64,000 nucleotides of DNA from Apostichopus japonicus (GCF_037975245.1 NC_092577.1:18044398-18108397); one strand, 5' to 3'. Numbered from the stretch's first letter, positions 1-11,059 are shown. Numbers and translations: made by a program. The notes: a model not told the origin generated them from the sequence alone.

Positions 1-955
1 GAGTAGAAGACTCTTTTAGGAAAGGATGCAATTGCGTTAACAATTTTTTGGACCTATTATGGATAGACTGCAGTCGCTTGTTTAGACTCTCATTTGGGTC
101 TGTCTCTAAGAAACCAGTCTGGACACTTCGTGGTTCATGATACAGGTTTCTGTGTCTTCCTCTACCAAATCTCGTGCTTCGTCGTGGTTCATCGTAGTCA
201 TCATCGTTACTGTCACTGGTGCTACTGTCTCAGATGGTGGAAGGACGGGGTGGAGAGCAGTCATCAGCGGTAGGGGAAACCTCCGACTCCTGGTGAACGA
301 TGGGACACGGCTTTATCTCCCGTCGATGAACAGTTTTCTCTTGAGCATTAACGTCGACAAGCTGTATGGTGTAGCTTACTTTACCCCCAGGTCTTGCAAT
401 TTTGTATACAACAGGGCTCAATTTGTCTTGCATTTTGTGACACCCTTGAGGATGAGTCCGGAGGTACTCTGATGTGCAATGCCAGATATTTTTCCTCAGC
501 GTCCCTGTCATATCGGACCTTTCTCTTAGCAGCTTCACTGGACAGACGCTCTCCTGCTTTCTGATATGCCATCCTCATGGTGTCCGCGTGAATTAACAAT
601 TTATCAGTTGGACTGTCATCATCAGAGTTAGCATTGAGCAGGAAGTCCACTGGAAGTTTTCGTTCTCTGCAGAACATAATGTAGAAAGGCGAAAATCCTG
701 TACACGGGTGTTCCACAGCATTGTACGCATACAACACTTCTGGCAGATGTTCAGACCATCTCTGTTTGTGGTGTGCAGGTATAGTTCTCAACAGGCATGG
801 AGAGTACGATTGAACCTCTCCACCTGGCCATTGCCCTCAGGTGATACGTAGTACTTCTTGTTTTTTACCTGGTACATAGAACATAGGGACGGAATTAGTG
901 ATGATTCGAAGTTCCTACCTTGGTCAGAGTGTACACGCTGCGGAACTCTGTACAG
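1..955 (-). pseudogene. Ty3/Gypsy-like retrotransposon pol remnant (integrase core end and C-terminus)
   Basis: Read on the minus strand, this stretch has the signature of a Ty3/Gypsy integrase. An HSDQG-type block lies near 930. A GNGQVERFNRTL block, carrying the final catalytic Glu, lies near 805-850. Next come a block on the pattern W-x-EHLPEVLYAYN with a FSPFYIMFCRER-like segment (about 640-770), a VHRREIKPC-like segment near 310-345, and an RRSTRFGRGR-like tail near 165-195. The last is typical of the Gypsy pol C-terminus. The frame changes several times and a stop falls just after the catalytic Glu block, so it is a decayed copy. No LTR, gag or reverse transcriptase is visible, and the left edge is cut by the window. 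Confidence 0.85.
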
Positions 956-1460
956 TGGTGTGCCGTTGAGGTTGACACGACCGTCCGGACGCGGCGTTTT
1001 CCGACGTTTCCGGACACTTTAGGACGTTTTCTGACACCTCCGGACAGTCGGACGCTTTTGTACATTTTACTCCAACAACATTCACTTTTAATCCGGACGG
1101 AACATGCGGTTTACTACCTACTTTTTCACACCAGATTAAATCGATCTTCTCAGTTTGTTCTGTCCGATAATCCGGACGTTTTTAGCCTGACTGAAAGTAA
1201 CAAAACAGTAAGGATTACAGAGGCAAGAACCCTTTCGTTTCAGAAAAGCGTGATGTGTCCGATAATTCGGACGCTTAAAGCTGAACTATGTTTCTATTCA
1301 AAAGCGATTTTAGAGGCAGTTCTAATATCAGCTCGCAAAACGTCTGAATCCGTCCGATAATCCGGACGGAATAGACTATCAGTACAGGTATGTATTTCTG
1401 CTACGAACAAAATCAAAGGTGGTAGAACTTTGAACACAAAATTGCTGCGAAGAAATATAT
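956..1460. repeat. Degenerate ~95-bp repeat with an imperfect palindrome
   Basis: A 17-base imperfect palindrome, GTCCGATAATCCGGACG, occurs at 1162-1178, 1257-1273 (one mismatch) and 1352-1368, spaced exactly 95 bases apart. The DNA between copies is also weakly alike (for example GATTACAGAGGCA against GATTTTAGAGGCA). Related TCCGGAC and TCGGACG words are scattered through 975-1100. No convincing protein is encoded, so this looks like a small decayed tandem repeat. Confidence 0.55.
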
Positions 1461-1885
1461 TGAAGTAATGTCATGTTTTCACAACAGCATGCAGTTTACA
1501 AGAACTATTTACTACCCTTTTGAAACAAAACTTCAAGCAGGAGTGGGAGCCGTATCAAGAAATAAGAGAAATATCGACATATTGATGATAATGCCCATCG
1601 GTGTCGGGCGACAACGAGCCATTCCAACTATATCTTATGCTGGTTCAACAAAAATATCTTTTACATACACTACAGCATCGTTACTTTATTGTTTACCACT
1701 TGCCGACACAACCGAAAATGTGTAATGTTTAAGATGTAACACGGAGATCCGGATGTCATTTTATTTTCCATTACCAAACACACAAGGGGCCACGAAATGT
1801 ACCACTGTTTAAAAAGTCGGAAACATCTGAAAGCGATCGTAGCTACATCGAACAAAAGATTCTTCGAGCGAAACAGATTTACAGA
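1461..1885. other. No recognisable feature
   Basis: I see only short open frames without recognisable motifs, and no clear repeat. It separates the palindrome repeat from the broken plus-strand gene that follows. Confidence 0.4.
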
Positions 1886-4466
1886 ATGACATCACTACGG
1901 CGGTACTTTGGCAAAGCTGTGAAAGATGTTGAAATGAAAGATGCCTCCAACTACAGAACTTACAGACTGAAGCAGCGTCTCAAACGAAGGTTTCCACAGC
2001 TGTGCTTTCTTCAGCCCAAGAAGAGGTGTTCCAGTGAGATGGTTTATGTTGAGACACTATCGGCCGAAGGTCCCGAAGCCACCACCACACCACCACAGAT
2101 GCTGAGGAGGAAGAAGTACCACCCAGAAAGCGACCAAAGGGCATACCAAACAGTGGACAATCCAAGCCTCAAATGTCGTCACTAAGGGATCGCTACTCTA
2201 CTGCACTGGATTTAAAAGAAATCATGCAAGCCATGAAAAAAAACAATGTTCCATGGCCTCCAACATCTGGCGATTTAACCCTTCATGCAGCGCGCAAGAT
2301 AGTCCCCACCAAGCTGTACAATTATAGCATGGATTGTGTTTGTTACGTGATCCGCCATGCGGGATACAAAGCGTCACGGCCAAACGGCACTACCGAACCA
2401 TCCCATTCTGAAAAACGAAACCCAGGTCAAGCGAGCCAAAAAAACAACATACGCCCGCCGACCTGCAGCGACAAACGCCCACCACCCCCCCCCCACAGAA
2501 ACATTCAAAAAACTACAAAATATCATGGATTGTTGGTGTGTCCGATGAGACAACAGATGAGCAGAAAGTAAAGATTCAAGATGCAGCAGATCGTTGCATC
2601 CTTGCCATTGGACAGGACATCATCTACTTGGCAGCAAAGGGAAGAAAGATGATGCCCAAGCATTCATCACTGTTAATGGCGATTCGTCATCTTAGTGGAT
2701 CAGCCCAGCTCATTGGTTTACTCAATGGTTTGACATTCTGTGTCACACACTAATGTCTTGGAGCACGATACAGCAATAGGGCAGCAGGAAATTGATAGAG
2801 GCAATGTTCTTCCATCCAGTCTCAACAAGTCCATCTAGACCACCCTTGTGTGGGACAACAACGATTTTGGAGAATGCACCCTATCCGGTAAAGGCACTAC
2901 CTACAACACCAACGGAGGAATAGCTGTCCAACATGTGAAGTTAGATTCTACATCTTCAGCGTCTCAACCGCGTCAACATATCAGAAAGTCAAGGAAGCGA
3001 TCCCTGCTAGCACCTGCTTCAGCGATGGTGAGATTTGGTGGTTTGAAGAAGTCATCCCCTCAGGCATTTGATGACAGTGTACAGCTGGAGGTTGAGCATT
3101 TCATTTTCTGAGGCCCGCCTTCTTCCCTCCTGGACTGGATTCAACCAGCTGCTTTCTTCCAGCATTCCACCTAAAGCAACCATTGCATACTTGTCAGTTG
3201 TAGATGCTAGCCCGACGGATTTAAATACTGTCAACACTGTACTTGACAGAAGCCTGGAAATAGCCGATCAGTTGGAACTTCCATCAATTGTGGTAGTAGT
3301 AGACCAAGCGATTTATTGTAAAGCTCAGACAATCAGATGGCAGACTCCAATTTTCCAGGAGAGGATAGTTATTCGTCTTGGAGCTTTCCATACCACAATG
3401 ACAGTATTAGCATGCATTGGAAAGATTTCAAGATGTCCTGATTGAGGCAGGTGTAGTGGCAACAGGGTCAGTGACTGGTGTGATGAATGGCCACAACTAC
3501 AATCGAAGTGTTCGCTGTCATAAGCTTATGGCTGAAGCACTGCACCGCCTTCGATGGCAAAGTTTCTTGAGTACTCTGGAGGAACAGAAGAGACAACAGT
3601 TCAAGAAAGTAGTGTCATCCCTACAGGCATCTTATCCAAGAGAGTTTGACACCCAGCTGGAAGGAAGTGCTTACAAGGCTATGATGGAAGAGTATGGAGA
3701 CTTCATTAAAGAAGGAAAGAACAACGCTACTTTCGCTTTCTGGTGCTCTTACCTAGAAATGATTGGCAATATTCTCCTCTTCATTAGTGCTACCAGGGAA
3801 GGAGACTGGAAACTGCATCTTGCTACAGTGAGAGCTTTGCTACCATGGATGTTTGCCTTTGATAGGAAAAACTACTCACGCCACCTTCCGGTATACTGGC
3901 TTGAAATGGACAAGCTCCCAATCACCAATCCATTTATCCATGATGAACTAGTCAAGGGCCACTTTGCAGTTCAGCGTGAGTAGCTTGCGACATGACAATT
4001 GAGCAAACTGCCAATAGAGATTTGAAAACGAGAGGGGGTGTTAAAGGCTTCTCAAACAACCAAGGTGCCACCAATCGATGGATCAGAGGCCACCATGAAA
4101 AAGCACTGATAACGAGACAGTGTTAGGAAATGGCTGGCAAGGGAGAAAAAGTTTCAAGACGTGCAGATTTAACAAGAGTCGTATGACGAGAGATCAGAAT
4201 GACATCAACAACATCATGAGCACCATAATGAGTATGACCAATCCTTTTGATAGTGATCCAGAAGCAGATGCTGCAGAACTTGTGCACCTATCATCAGGGG
4301 TCATCGCTTATGAATGCATATACAAAGGGTGACGAAGCCTTCATCAATTTCTCCAAGACCCGTCTGCAAGGAGACATATACCTCAACAAAACTCTGTCCA
4401 AGATGAAGTTGAAGACATTTGCAGATGTAGGCAGTTGCTGGCGAGGCTTATTATTATTGGCAGAGT
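1886..4466 (+). pseudogene. Broken copy of a multicopy metazoan gene family of unknown function
   Basis: A chain of plus-strand frames (1886-2185, 2173-2337, 2538-2753, 2848-3111, 3068-3445, 3417-3983, 4120-4466) reads as one decayed gene. Conserved-looking blocks include VPWPPTSGDLTLHAARK, VGVSDETTDEQ, RHLSGSAQLIGLLNG, VWDNNDFGECTLSGKGT, LIEAGVVATGSVTGVMNG, HYSRHLPVYWLEM-like and DELVKGHFAVQ. From memory these blocks recur in many uncharacterised, multicopy animal proteins; I know no accepted name or function. Several one-base frameshifts and stops break it, and two LINE-A insertions interrupt it (2338-2523, and the copy starting at 4467, which ends it). Its multicopy nature suggests a mobile element or transposon cargo; that is inference. 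Confidence 0.6.
2338..2523 (-). mobile_element. LINE-A 3' tail, 5'-truncated, with 10-bp target-site duplication
   Basis: This is the 3' end of the LINE described at 4467-11256 and 29209-34097, inserted in the minus orientation. It has the tail hairpin (ATCCGCCATGCGGG, one mismatch from the intact stem), the GTCACGG segment and the C-rich stretch near 2480. The host word CATGGATTGT flanks it at 2328-2337 and 2524-2533. It splits the multicopy gene between its KLYN block and its VGVSDE block. The terminal bases have drifted (GTTTGTTACG in place of GTGCTTTTTACG), so it is older than the other tails. Confidence 0.85.
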
Positions 4467-4628
4467 GTGCTTTTTACGTGACCCGCCATGCGGGATATAA
4501 AACGTCACGGCCAAACGGCACTACCGAACCATCCCATTCTGAAAAACGAAACTCAGGTCAAGCGAGCCAATAAAAACATACGCCCGCCGACCTGCAGAGA
4601 CAAAACGCCCAACCCCCCACTCAAACAT

Positions 4629-6539
4629 TCAAAAAAACACAAAAGGACGACCAGCACGGATCGAAACGAAAAACCCCTCCCCAGCACACCACCGTCCAAA
4701 AAAGGCAGCCCCAGATAAACGGCGAAAATCACCTTCAATCTGAAGGCGAATGTCAGACTTCACCGCCTCCAGGACCGCCCGCCAAGTGGCAAATTTCCCC
4801 CTAAAAACCACATCACATCTATTCCGCCAAACATGTTTTTTCACAATAGAGCAAACAAAAATAATGCGATGCAAAACAGCAACCGAACAAACTGGAGGGT
4901 CTACCCCATATAAAATAAAGCCCTGCCCTACCGACCATGAACGGTCTCCCGTAACACGGTCGGTCCAGGTCTGGAACCACTCCCATAAGTTAACTACAAA
5001 GCAACAATGCCAAAAAACATGAGCGGTACTCTCTAAGCTGTCACAGCCGGTCCTTGGGCACAGTCCATCACCCAATCGCCAATGATATCTTTTTAGGTTG
5101 GTCACCAAGGCACCGTGTGCAATTCTCCATGCAAGATCACGGAGCCTGCCACCATTCAGCCTTGAATGCACCGAACGCCATACTTCGGCAGAATGACGTC
5201 CCTGGACAAAAATTGCATTCAAGGCCCTATCTCGCAACGAACTGTGAACGAGGGCCGGCTGTGACAGGTCAACAGGGGGCAACTCAATCAGAGCGGAGCA
5301 GATGACACGCACCACCCTGTTTGGAGTACTACTATGCGGTTCTCTGTTGCTAAACAGCGCCGGGACCCATCGACGCAGGTGCAAACCGCCCCAAAAACGT
5401 ACAAAATATGAACAAGGCAACCCTGGGTCAGTTACCGCTACAAACAACTGCTTAAATAACAAAAAGGTCAATTTACTTCCCAGATGAACCACCCCTAACC
5501 CACCCTTCTCCAGTTTTTGGTACATTACCGCCCTTTTGACAAGCTCTGTACCACCCGACCAAATAAATGAAAATATCGCTCTCTCCAACCGCACCAGGAC
5601 GCGATGCGGAATTGGATACACCGCGCCCGGGTACCACAAGATGGGCGAAACAAAACGATTAACTACGGTGACTTTCCCTAGGATCCAAAGCCAGCGGGTG
5701 CCAAAAGTTTCGAGCCTGCTCTCAAGCACCTCAGCCCTCTCGTTCCAGGTTACATCACAAGGTGCATCATAGCCGAACCATATACCATTAATTTTGATAT
5801 TTTGATCCGACCACGATGCACCGAATGGTAAGTCTCTGTATCTCCAGCTACCAAGGCGAAGGCCCTTTGTCTTTTCCGGATTCAACTTCGCCCCGGTAGC
5901 TCTCTCAAAGATAGATAAATCCTGCGAGAGGGCACGAAAGGAGCCCAGACTCGAAATAACACACGTGACGTCATCTGCATATTGAACGCATTTCACTTTG
6001 GCACCCCCTGGCACAACGAATGGAACAAGTCTTGAGTCCCTTTCCAAAAGACGGGACAGGGACTCGCTAAACAAAACATAAAGTAATGGAGACAGAGGGC
6101 ACCCCTGGCGCACCCCCCTCTCCACGCTAAAAACCTCCGAACAAAACCCATTTACGATAACAGAACTGAAACTGTCCTGATACAAAACAGAAATCCATTT
6201 ACGAAAAACCGGGTGCAACTGAAACGTCTCCAATACATTCATTAAAAACCCCCGATCCACCATGTCAAAGGCCTTCTGCTGGTCCAGAGACACCAATGCA
6301 CATGGCAGATCTCGTTCAATAACAAAGTCGGTCAAGTCGCGCATCAACCACAAGTTTTGCTGGATGCAATGACCCTTCACTGCACAAGTCTGGAGATCAC
6401 CCACAAGATGCGGCATAGCCAGTGCAAGGCGGTTGCACAAAGCCTTAGCCAACAACTTGTAGTCTACATTTAACAAGGTGATTGGACGCTTGTTATGAGG
6501 GTCCAGGGGGTCCCCAGACTTGGGCAGCAAAGTAATCAT
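4629..6539 (-). pseudogene. LINE-A copy 1 ORF2, reverse transcriptase and C-terminal part
   Basis: This 636-codon open stretch holds the reverse transcriptase of the LINE. In order it shows LLPKSGDPLDPHNKRPITLL, then LVSLDQQKAFDMVDRGFL with the first catalytic Asp. RQGCPLSPLLYVLFSE follows, then YADDVTC with the paired catalytic Asps. A cysteine-histidine cluster, CPRTGCDSLESTAHVFWHC, near residue 500 is typical of the C-terminus of L1-group ORF2 proteins. The frame is open through the C-terminus, but it is cut from its N-terminal endonuclease by a deletion and frameshift near 6540-6620, so no full-length ORF2 can be made. Confidence 0.9.
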
Positions 6540-7404
6540 GCCCAGACGTTGACTTTGGTTTAACAGTCCGTTTTGGAAGGCGTCCTCGAAGACGGCTCTG
6601 AGGTCGGGTCCTTATTGAGATTCCCCTCAATAAATCGGCCTGTGCCGACAAGTCGACACTGCCACGCGTAAATAAACTCAAATAATAATCCTTGTATACG
6701 CGGACAATGCCGTGAGGGTCACTAACCACGGTCCCATCAGTAGCGCGCACTGATGGGACGCGTCTGTCACACGCCGATGAGCTTACGGACTGATAAAACC
6801 TCAGTGAAGGGCGTTCCTCGGCTTCCACCGCTTCGACACGGGCCCTGACGCGGGCACCGTGGTACTTTTCGTCGAGATAGGACTGCAAAGCGATGACAGC
6901 CGAAGGGTCGCCAAACTTCACCTCCGCACACAGCTTCGAAAAATGTTCTCTTCGACGCCGTGCGCGGGTCACGCAATACTGAATTGCGAAGCGTTTGATG
7001 CGCAACTTGACATGATCCCACCATTGGGATGTAGAGGCAAAGGCCGGCTTCAATGTTTGCCATCCTTTGTACCTGGTCTCGAAACCTTGGCGGAACTCTG
7101 CCTCGCCAAGAATCCGACAGTTAAGCTTCCATAGGCCCCGCCCGATCGGGAAAAAGGAAGGCAAAACAAAACGTGCTACTACAGTGTCATGGTCAGAGAG
7201 CGGACAGCTGAGCGTCTCGCAACCCGAAAATTTAAAACTCGCGGGCGCATACACTCGATCTATCCTGGAGGCATCTTCTCCGTTCGGCCTGACCCACGTA
7301 TACGCCTTACTACACGGGTGCATATGTCTCCAGACATCGGCTAAAAGGTGTGCCGAAGTGAATCTGTCCAGCTCTGTGATCCCAGCGTCAGGACTAGCAG
7401 ACAC
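6493..7404 (-). pseudogene. LINE-A copy 1 ORF2, endonuclease end and linker (broken)
   Basis: The frame contains the end of the APE-type endonuclease (RIDRVYAPASFKFSG, then LSDHDTVVARF with the catalytic Asp-His pair) and the long linker leading to the reverse transcriptase (SSSACDRRVPSVRATDGTVV). Near 6616 it runs into a junction where about 150 bases present in the copies at 29209 and 61090 are missing. The frame then drifts out of ORF2. Confidence 0.85.
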
Positions 7405-7750
7405 AGGAGCCCCGAGTCTGGGACACAGTTAAAGTCTCCGACCATGACACATGGTGCACATGACACATGATCCCACCATTGGGATGTAGGGGCAAAGGCC
7501 ATCCTTTGTACCTGGTTTGGAAACATTGGCGGCACTCTTCCTCGCCAGGTATCTGACAGTTAAGCTTCCATAGGCCCTGCCCGATCGGGAAAATGGAAGG
7601 CAAAACAAACCGTGCTACAACGGTGTCATTGTCAGAGAGCGGACAGCTCAGTGTCACGCAACCCGAAAATTAAAAACTAGCGGGCGCATACACTCGATCT
7701 ATCCTGGAGACATCGGCTAAAAGGTGTGCCGAAGTGAATCTGTCCAGTTC
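7010..7750. repeat. Diverged tandem duplication inside LINE-A copy 1
   Basis: The segment starting at 7011 (CATGATCCCACCATTGGGAT) recurs from 7466, an offset of about 455 bases, and continues through the same endonuclease-region sequence to about 7750. The second unit lacks about 20 bases near 7500 and has many substitutions, so the two units are not a recent duplication. The other LINE-A copies have this segment once. Confidence 0.75.
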
Positions 7751-8233
7751 TGTGATCCCAGAGTCAGGACAAGCAGACACAGAAGCCCCGGGCGAGTCTG
7801 GGACACAGTTAAAGTCACCGACCATGACACATGATGCACTACCAGGAACAAAGGAAGGCAGCGTGTCAAAAACATCTCGTCTAGCAGACCGATTGGGAGC
7901 ATACACAGTACAACGGGAGATATTATCCTGTGCATACTTGAATAGAATGCAAACCAATCGGCCCTCGTGATCCGTCTCCACCCTGGTGGCACAACCCGCC
8001 CGACGAGGTGACAGAAGGATGACAGTGCCACAGGATGAAGACGAACCAAACGAAGCATGCAGCCTACCAACCCACTCATAAGCCCACAGAGGGACATCTT
8101 CCAAAATGTGTGTTTCTTGCAGGCAAACGCAGTCGACCTCCATTGAAATACAATATTGGAAAATGCGACTGCGCTTGCGATGATCCCTCATGCTATTCAC
8201 GTTGAAAGTGGCAACTGAAAATGTATGGGCCAT
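7670..8233 (-). pseudogene. LINE-A copy 1 ORF2, N-terminal APE endonuclease fragment
   Basis: It starts from the ATG at 8233 (MAHTFSVATFNVNSMRDHRK). It carries the endonuclease motifs FNVNSM, LQETHILE with the catalytic Glu, and VGDFNCVPDS with the Asp/Asn of the metal site. A short deletion joins LADV directly to SRIDRVYAP, compared with the copy at 29209, and the frame then breaks into the duplicated region. Confidence 0.85.
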
Positions 8234-8253
8234 GAGAGGGCAATGGGGCAAAA

Positions 8254-8847
8254 CTACGCCGACGACGATTGTGTAAGCTTCAAGCGCGCTCTAGACGACA
8301 TATCGTCGTCCGAGTCGTCACTTGAAGCCGACCTTTTTAGAGAGGGTTCCCCCATCTCGTGGTACTAGCTCGTCCCAGTGGCACGTTTCGGCTCGACGAT
8401 CACCGAGCCTCCGGAGTCGCTGTCGGACAGATTCTCCGGATCTGGCGACACCGGCGGCGGACTGGGGACGGAACTGGACGTCTTGATGGGGGAAGCTGGT
8501 GGAGACTTTCTCGGTGCGGGCACGGGGTTGGGGTCTGCAACTACGGGGGAGGGTGAACTAGGTGCGGAAGGTGAATCCTCACCCGGTTCCCCCTCTTTGC
8601 GTGGAGCTTCCTCCGAGGCAGTAGGTGCGACAGAACTTGGCGCCTTTGATTGACCCCCACTCTTTGCCATAAAGACATAAGAGGAGGGACACGCGCGAAA
8701 GACATGTCCCTCCTTCCCACGGAGTGAGCACACAACTTCGCTTGGGCAAGCAGAGGTATCATGCCCAAGACGAAGGCAGCGCCCACACTTTTTGTTTGGG
8801 CAGCACTTGGCTTCGTGCCCGGTCTCCCCACACCTGAAGCAGGTACG
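8254..8847 (-). pseudogene. LINE-A copy 1 ORF1, C-terminal half with CCHC knuckles
   Basis: The minus strand encodes three CCHC zinc knuckles of the C-x2-C-x4-H-x4-C type: CFRCGETGHEAKCC, CGRCLRLGHDTSAC and a third in which the second Cys is replaced (CSLRGKEGHVFRAC). A Ser/Pro-rich tail follows. A Trp codon of the better copy is TAG here near 8366. The upstream part of the protein is separated from this part by the nested LINE-B and resumes at 10582. Confidence 0.85.
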
Positions 8848-10581
8848 TAGTATGCTTTCGTGGAGTGCGGACGTGTTTTCGGCTGCTCTCCACTTTTCGT
8901 TGACCACTCACTTTGTGGTTTTTACGTTGGCCTTTCAATAGTTTGTAGTTTGTTTAGTGTAGTTTTGGCTTTGTTGCGCGGTTTTGTTTTTCACAGCCAC
9001 ACCCCTAGCTGTCATGGCGGCTCGCCGTGACAGCAAAGTCGTATTGTTGAGTTTTTCGGGGGAGGCTAAGGTCGTCCCCGGACAATTGTTTTTCAGTTTT
9101 GCGTTCTGTTGGTTTAAAAGTCCCTGGAGAGGTTGACGCGCTTCAGCGTAAACCTCTCTGGGGTATGAATGTTTTGGATGTTCGGTTCACCTCGGAGGCT
9201 GCCCGCGTCCGAGGTGTCCATGTGTTGGATGGAGTTGGGGGACTGAAGGTCACACCGTATGACAGTTCGGTGTGGGTGAGTCCTCCATCTCCCTCTGGAC
9301 ATGTCTGGCGGACACTGGGGCGTTTTGGGAAAGTGACCGGCTACGAGGAGCCGGAATTCCTTGAATGTAAGGGTGTCAAGACCGGGACTAGACGAGTTAA
9401 GAGTTGAACTCAAGTCCGATATCCGCTCTACCTTGTGGGCTAATGGGCACAGGGCCCACATTGCATACCTGGGCCAGCCTCGCACTTGTTGGAGGTGTGG
9501 GCTAGAAGCGCATGAGGCCAGATTGTGCCAGAACATGCGGTGTAGCCGCTTTTTACAGGTTGGGCATACCCTGGCCGAGTGTAAAGGGGATATCGTTTAC
9601 AACTCGTGTGGGAAAACGGGCGTGGTTGAAGCGGTCCCTGTCCCGGCCTCTGACACCGTATCACATGATGCTCCTGTCATCGCCCCAGTGTCCGAGACTA
9701 GCGCCCCGGTGGAGGCTTTGTTCCCCCTTTCGTGTCCGACCTCTCCCCTGATCGAACTTGCCGAGACTCCCAGCCTGCCCACTGAGGCAGAGCAGGACAA
9801 AACGGCGGAGATGGTACTAGCGGAGTGGCATGCGGCGCAGGATGCCGCTTGTACTGGTTCACCGGTAGCTACGCCCGCTATCAGTGATACTAGTTGGACC
9901 CGAGTCAACCGGCCCAAGAGACATTAAGTGGCCCACATTCTGACTCGCCAACGAAGGACTGCACTACAGCCGTATTAGTTGTGGCTAAGTAGTCCTCCGA
10001 TTGGTTTGATGAGACGAAACGGGCCACTGATCTCATTGACTCGAGTGGCCCTTCCACTCTACCCGCAGCCGATTCCGCTATACCGGACACGATGGTCGCT
10101 AGTGGACCTCCTGTTCCTGACAGGGAGGTTCACTCGATCAATGACGAGGAGCTAAGAACTCTGCTCCCTCGTAAGAAAAGGGGGAACACTGCTAGGGGCC
10201 TGAAAAGACCCATATTGGGAAAACTTCGCAGGTAATGCGCAGGCCTGTTGTCTACCATCGGGACGGCGTGCCCCGGATGAAGTTTTGGAGCGGGTTAGTT
10301 GTCAGGTGTGTGTGGGGGGGGTGTGGTCGTTACATAATATGGGTTGGGGGTTCTGTTTGTGGTTGGCTTTTGGGGGCTGGTTTGTGCAGCTTTATTATTT
10401 TGGTTCTGTTGACCTTTGGGTCCGTGTCCTTTTCATGTCACGTTGAACGCTACATTGTTTATGGGTGAGTGAGAGATTCTGTTTGTGGGTTTTCAGTTGG
10501 GTGTATGCTGATTGTTAAACAGACTGGGATTGTTTTGGGTTTTGGTCCGTGTCCGTTTTTCTATGCACGTAAAAAGCACAT
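8848..10581 (+). mobile_element. LINE-B copy 1: ORF1-only LINE nested in LINE-A
   Basis: This plus-strand element sits inside the ORF1 of LINE-A copy 1, and GTACG flanks it at 8843-8847 and 10582-10586. Its 5' end has GCTTTCGTGGAGTGCGGACG, as in LINE-A. It carries a diverged ORF1 and then passes directly into a G/T-rich 3' region ending in CACGTAAAAAGCAC, the same terminal word as LINE-A. No endonuclease or reverse transcriptase is present. The second piece at 14827-15494 shows the same ORF1-to-3'-region junction. This suggests a non-autonomous family, comparable in design to mammalian HAL1, that borrows LINE-A enzymes; the borrowing is inference. Confidence 0.8.
9014..10235 (+). pseudogene. 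LINE-B ORF1, nucleic-acid-binding protein (frameshifted)
   Basis: The start ATG at 9014 gives MAARRDSKVVLLSFSGE, close to the LINE-A ORF1 start MASRRDSKIVRLTF. After a frameshift near 9100 it continues VPGEVDALQRKP and SSVWVS-like segments. It then gives LGQPRTCWRCGLEAHEARLC (first knuckle), CSRFLQVGHTLAEC (second knuckle with a lost Cys) and a broken third knuckle. A later frame ends in NTARGLKRPILGKLRR with a stop at 10233-10235. It binds nucleic acid in intact relatives; this copy cannot make the whole protein. Confidence 0.75.
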
Positions 10582-11059
10582 GTACGGGGCTGACCGGGGT
10601 AACGCACGTGAGCTTTATGCCCGGCAATGAAAAGGAAGGAGGGAATGTCCTGCTTGAGGTCGATCCGAACCTGTCGGTGCCCGTTCAACACCCCAGGGGC
10701 CTGTGCGTAGGAGCACATTTGATGGCCTTGACAGCCTCAAACCGACCTAAAATTGTTGCGAAAAGTTCCTGACGCACCTGTAGTCCTACGTGGATGACAG
10801 TTACCCATATGGAACGCTCGTATGGAGTAACTGTCAAACCTTCAACCCCACTCAGCAACGTGACACCCTTCTGCCGAGTCACATCACTGGTAAAACGTAC
10901 ATCATAAGTATTACGACCCTGGAGAGCTTGCAACGCATCAACCTCTCCAGGCACAACAACACCCTTACTCTTTAAATTACTAAAAACTTGCACCGGTGGA
11001 ACCGCTTGTTCACCGGTGAATGTTAACCTAACAATTTTGGAATCACGGCGCGATGCCAT
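10582..11059 (-). pseudogene. LINE-A copy 1 ORF1, N-terminal half
   Basis: It starts from the ATG at 11059 (MASRRDSKIVRLTFTGEQAV) and matches the ORF1 of the copy at 29209-34097 block by block: VVPGEVDALQALQGRNTYD, VTRQKGVTLLSG, LTVTPYERSIWVTVIHVG. A frameshift near 10720 moves the reading into MCSYAQAPGVLNGHRQVRID. The protein is cut at 10582, where LINE-B was inserted, just before the first CCHC knuckle. Confidence 0.85.

Noticed and set aside
920-1360. Open frame of 146 codons over the palindrome repeat
   Set aside because: Its composition follows the repeated TCCGGAC words and it has no domain-like pattern.
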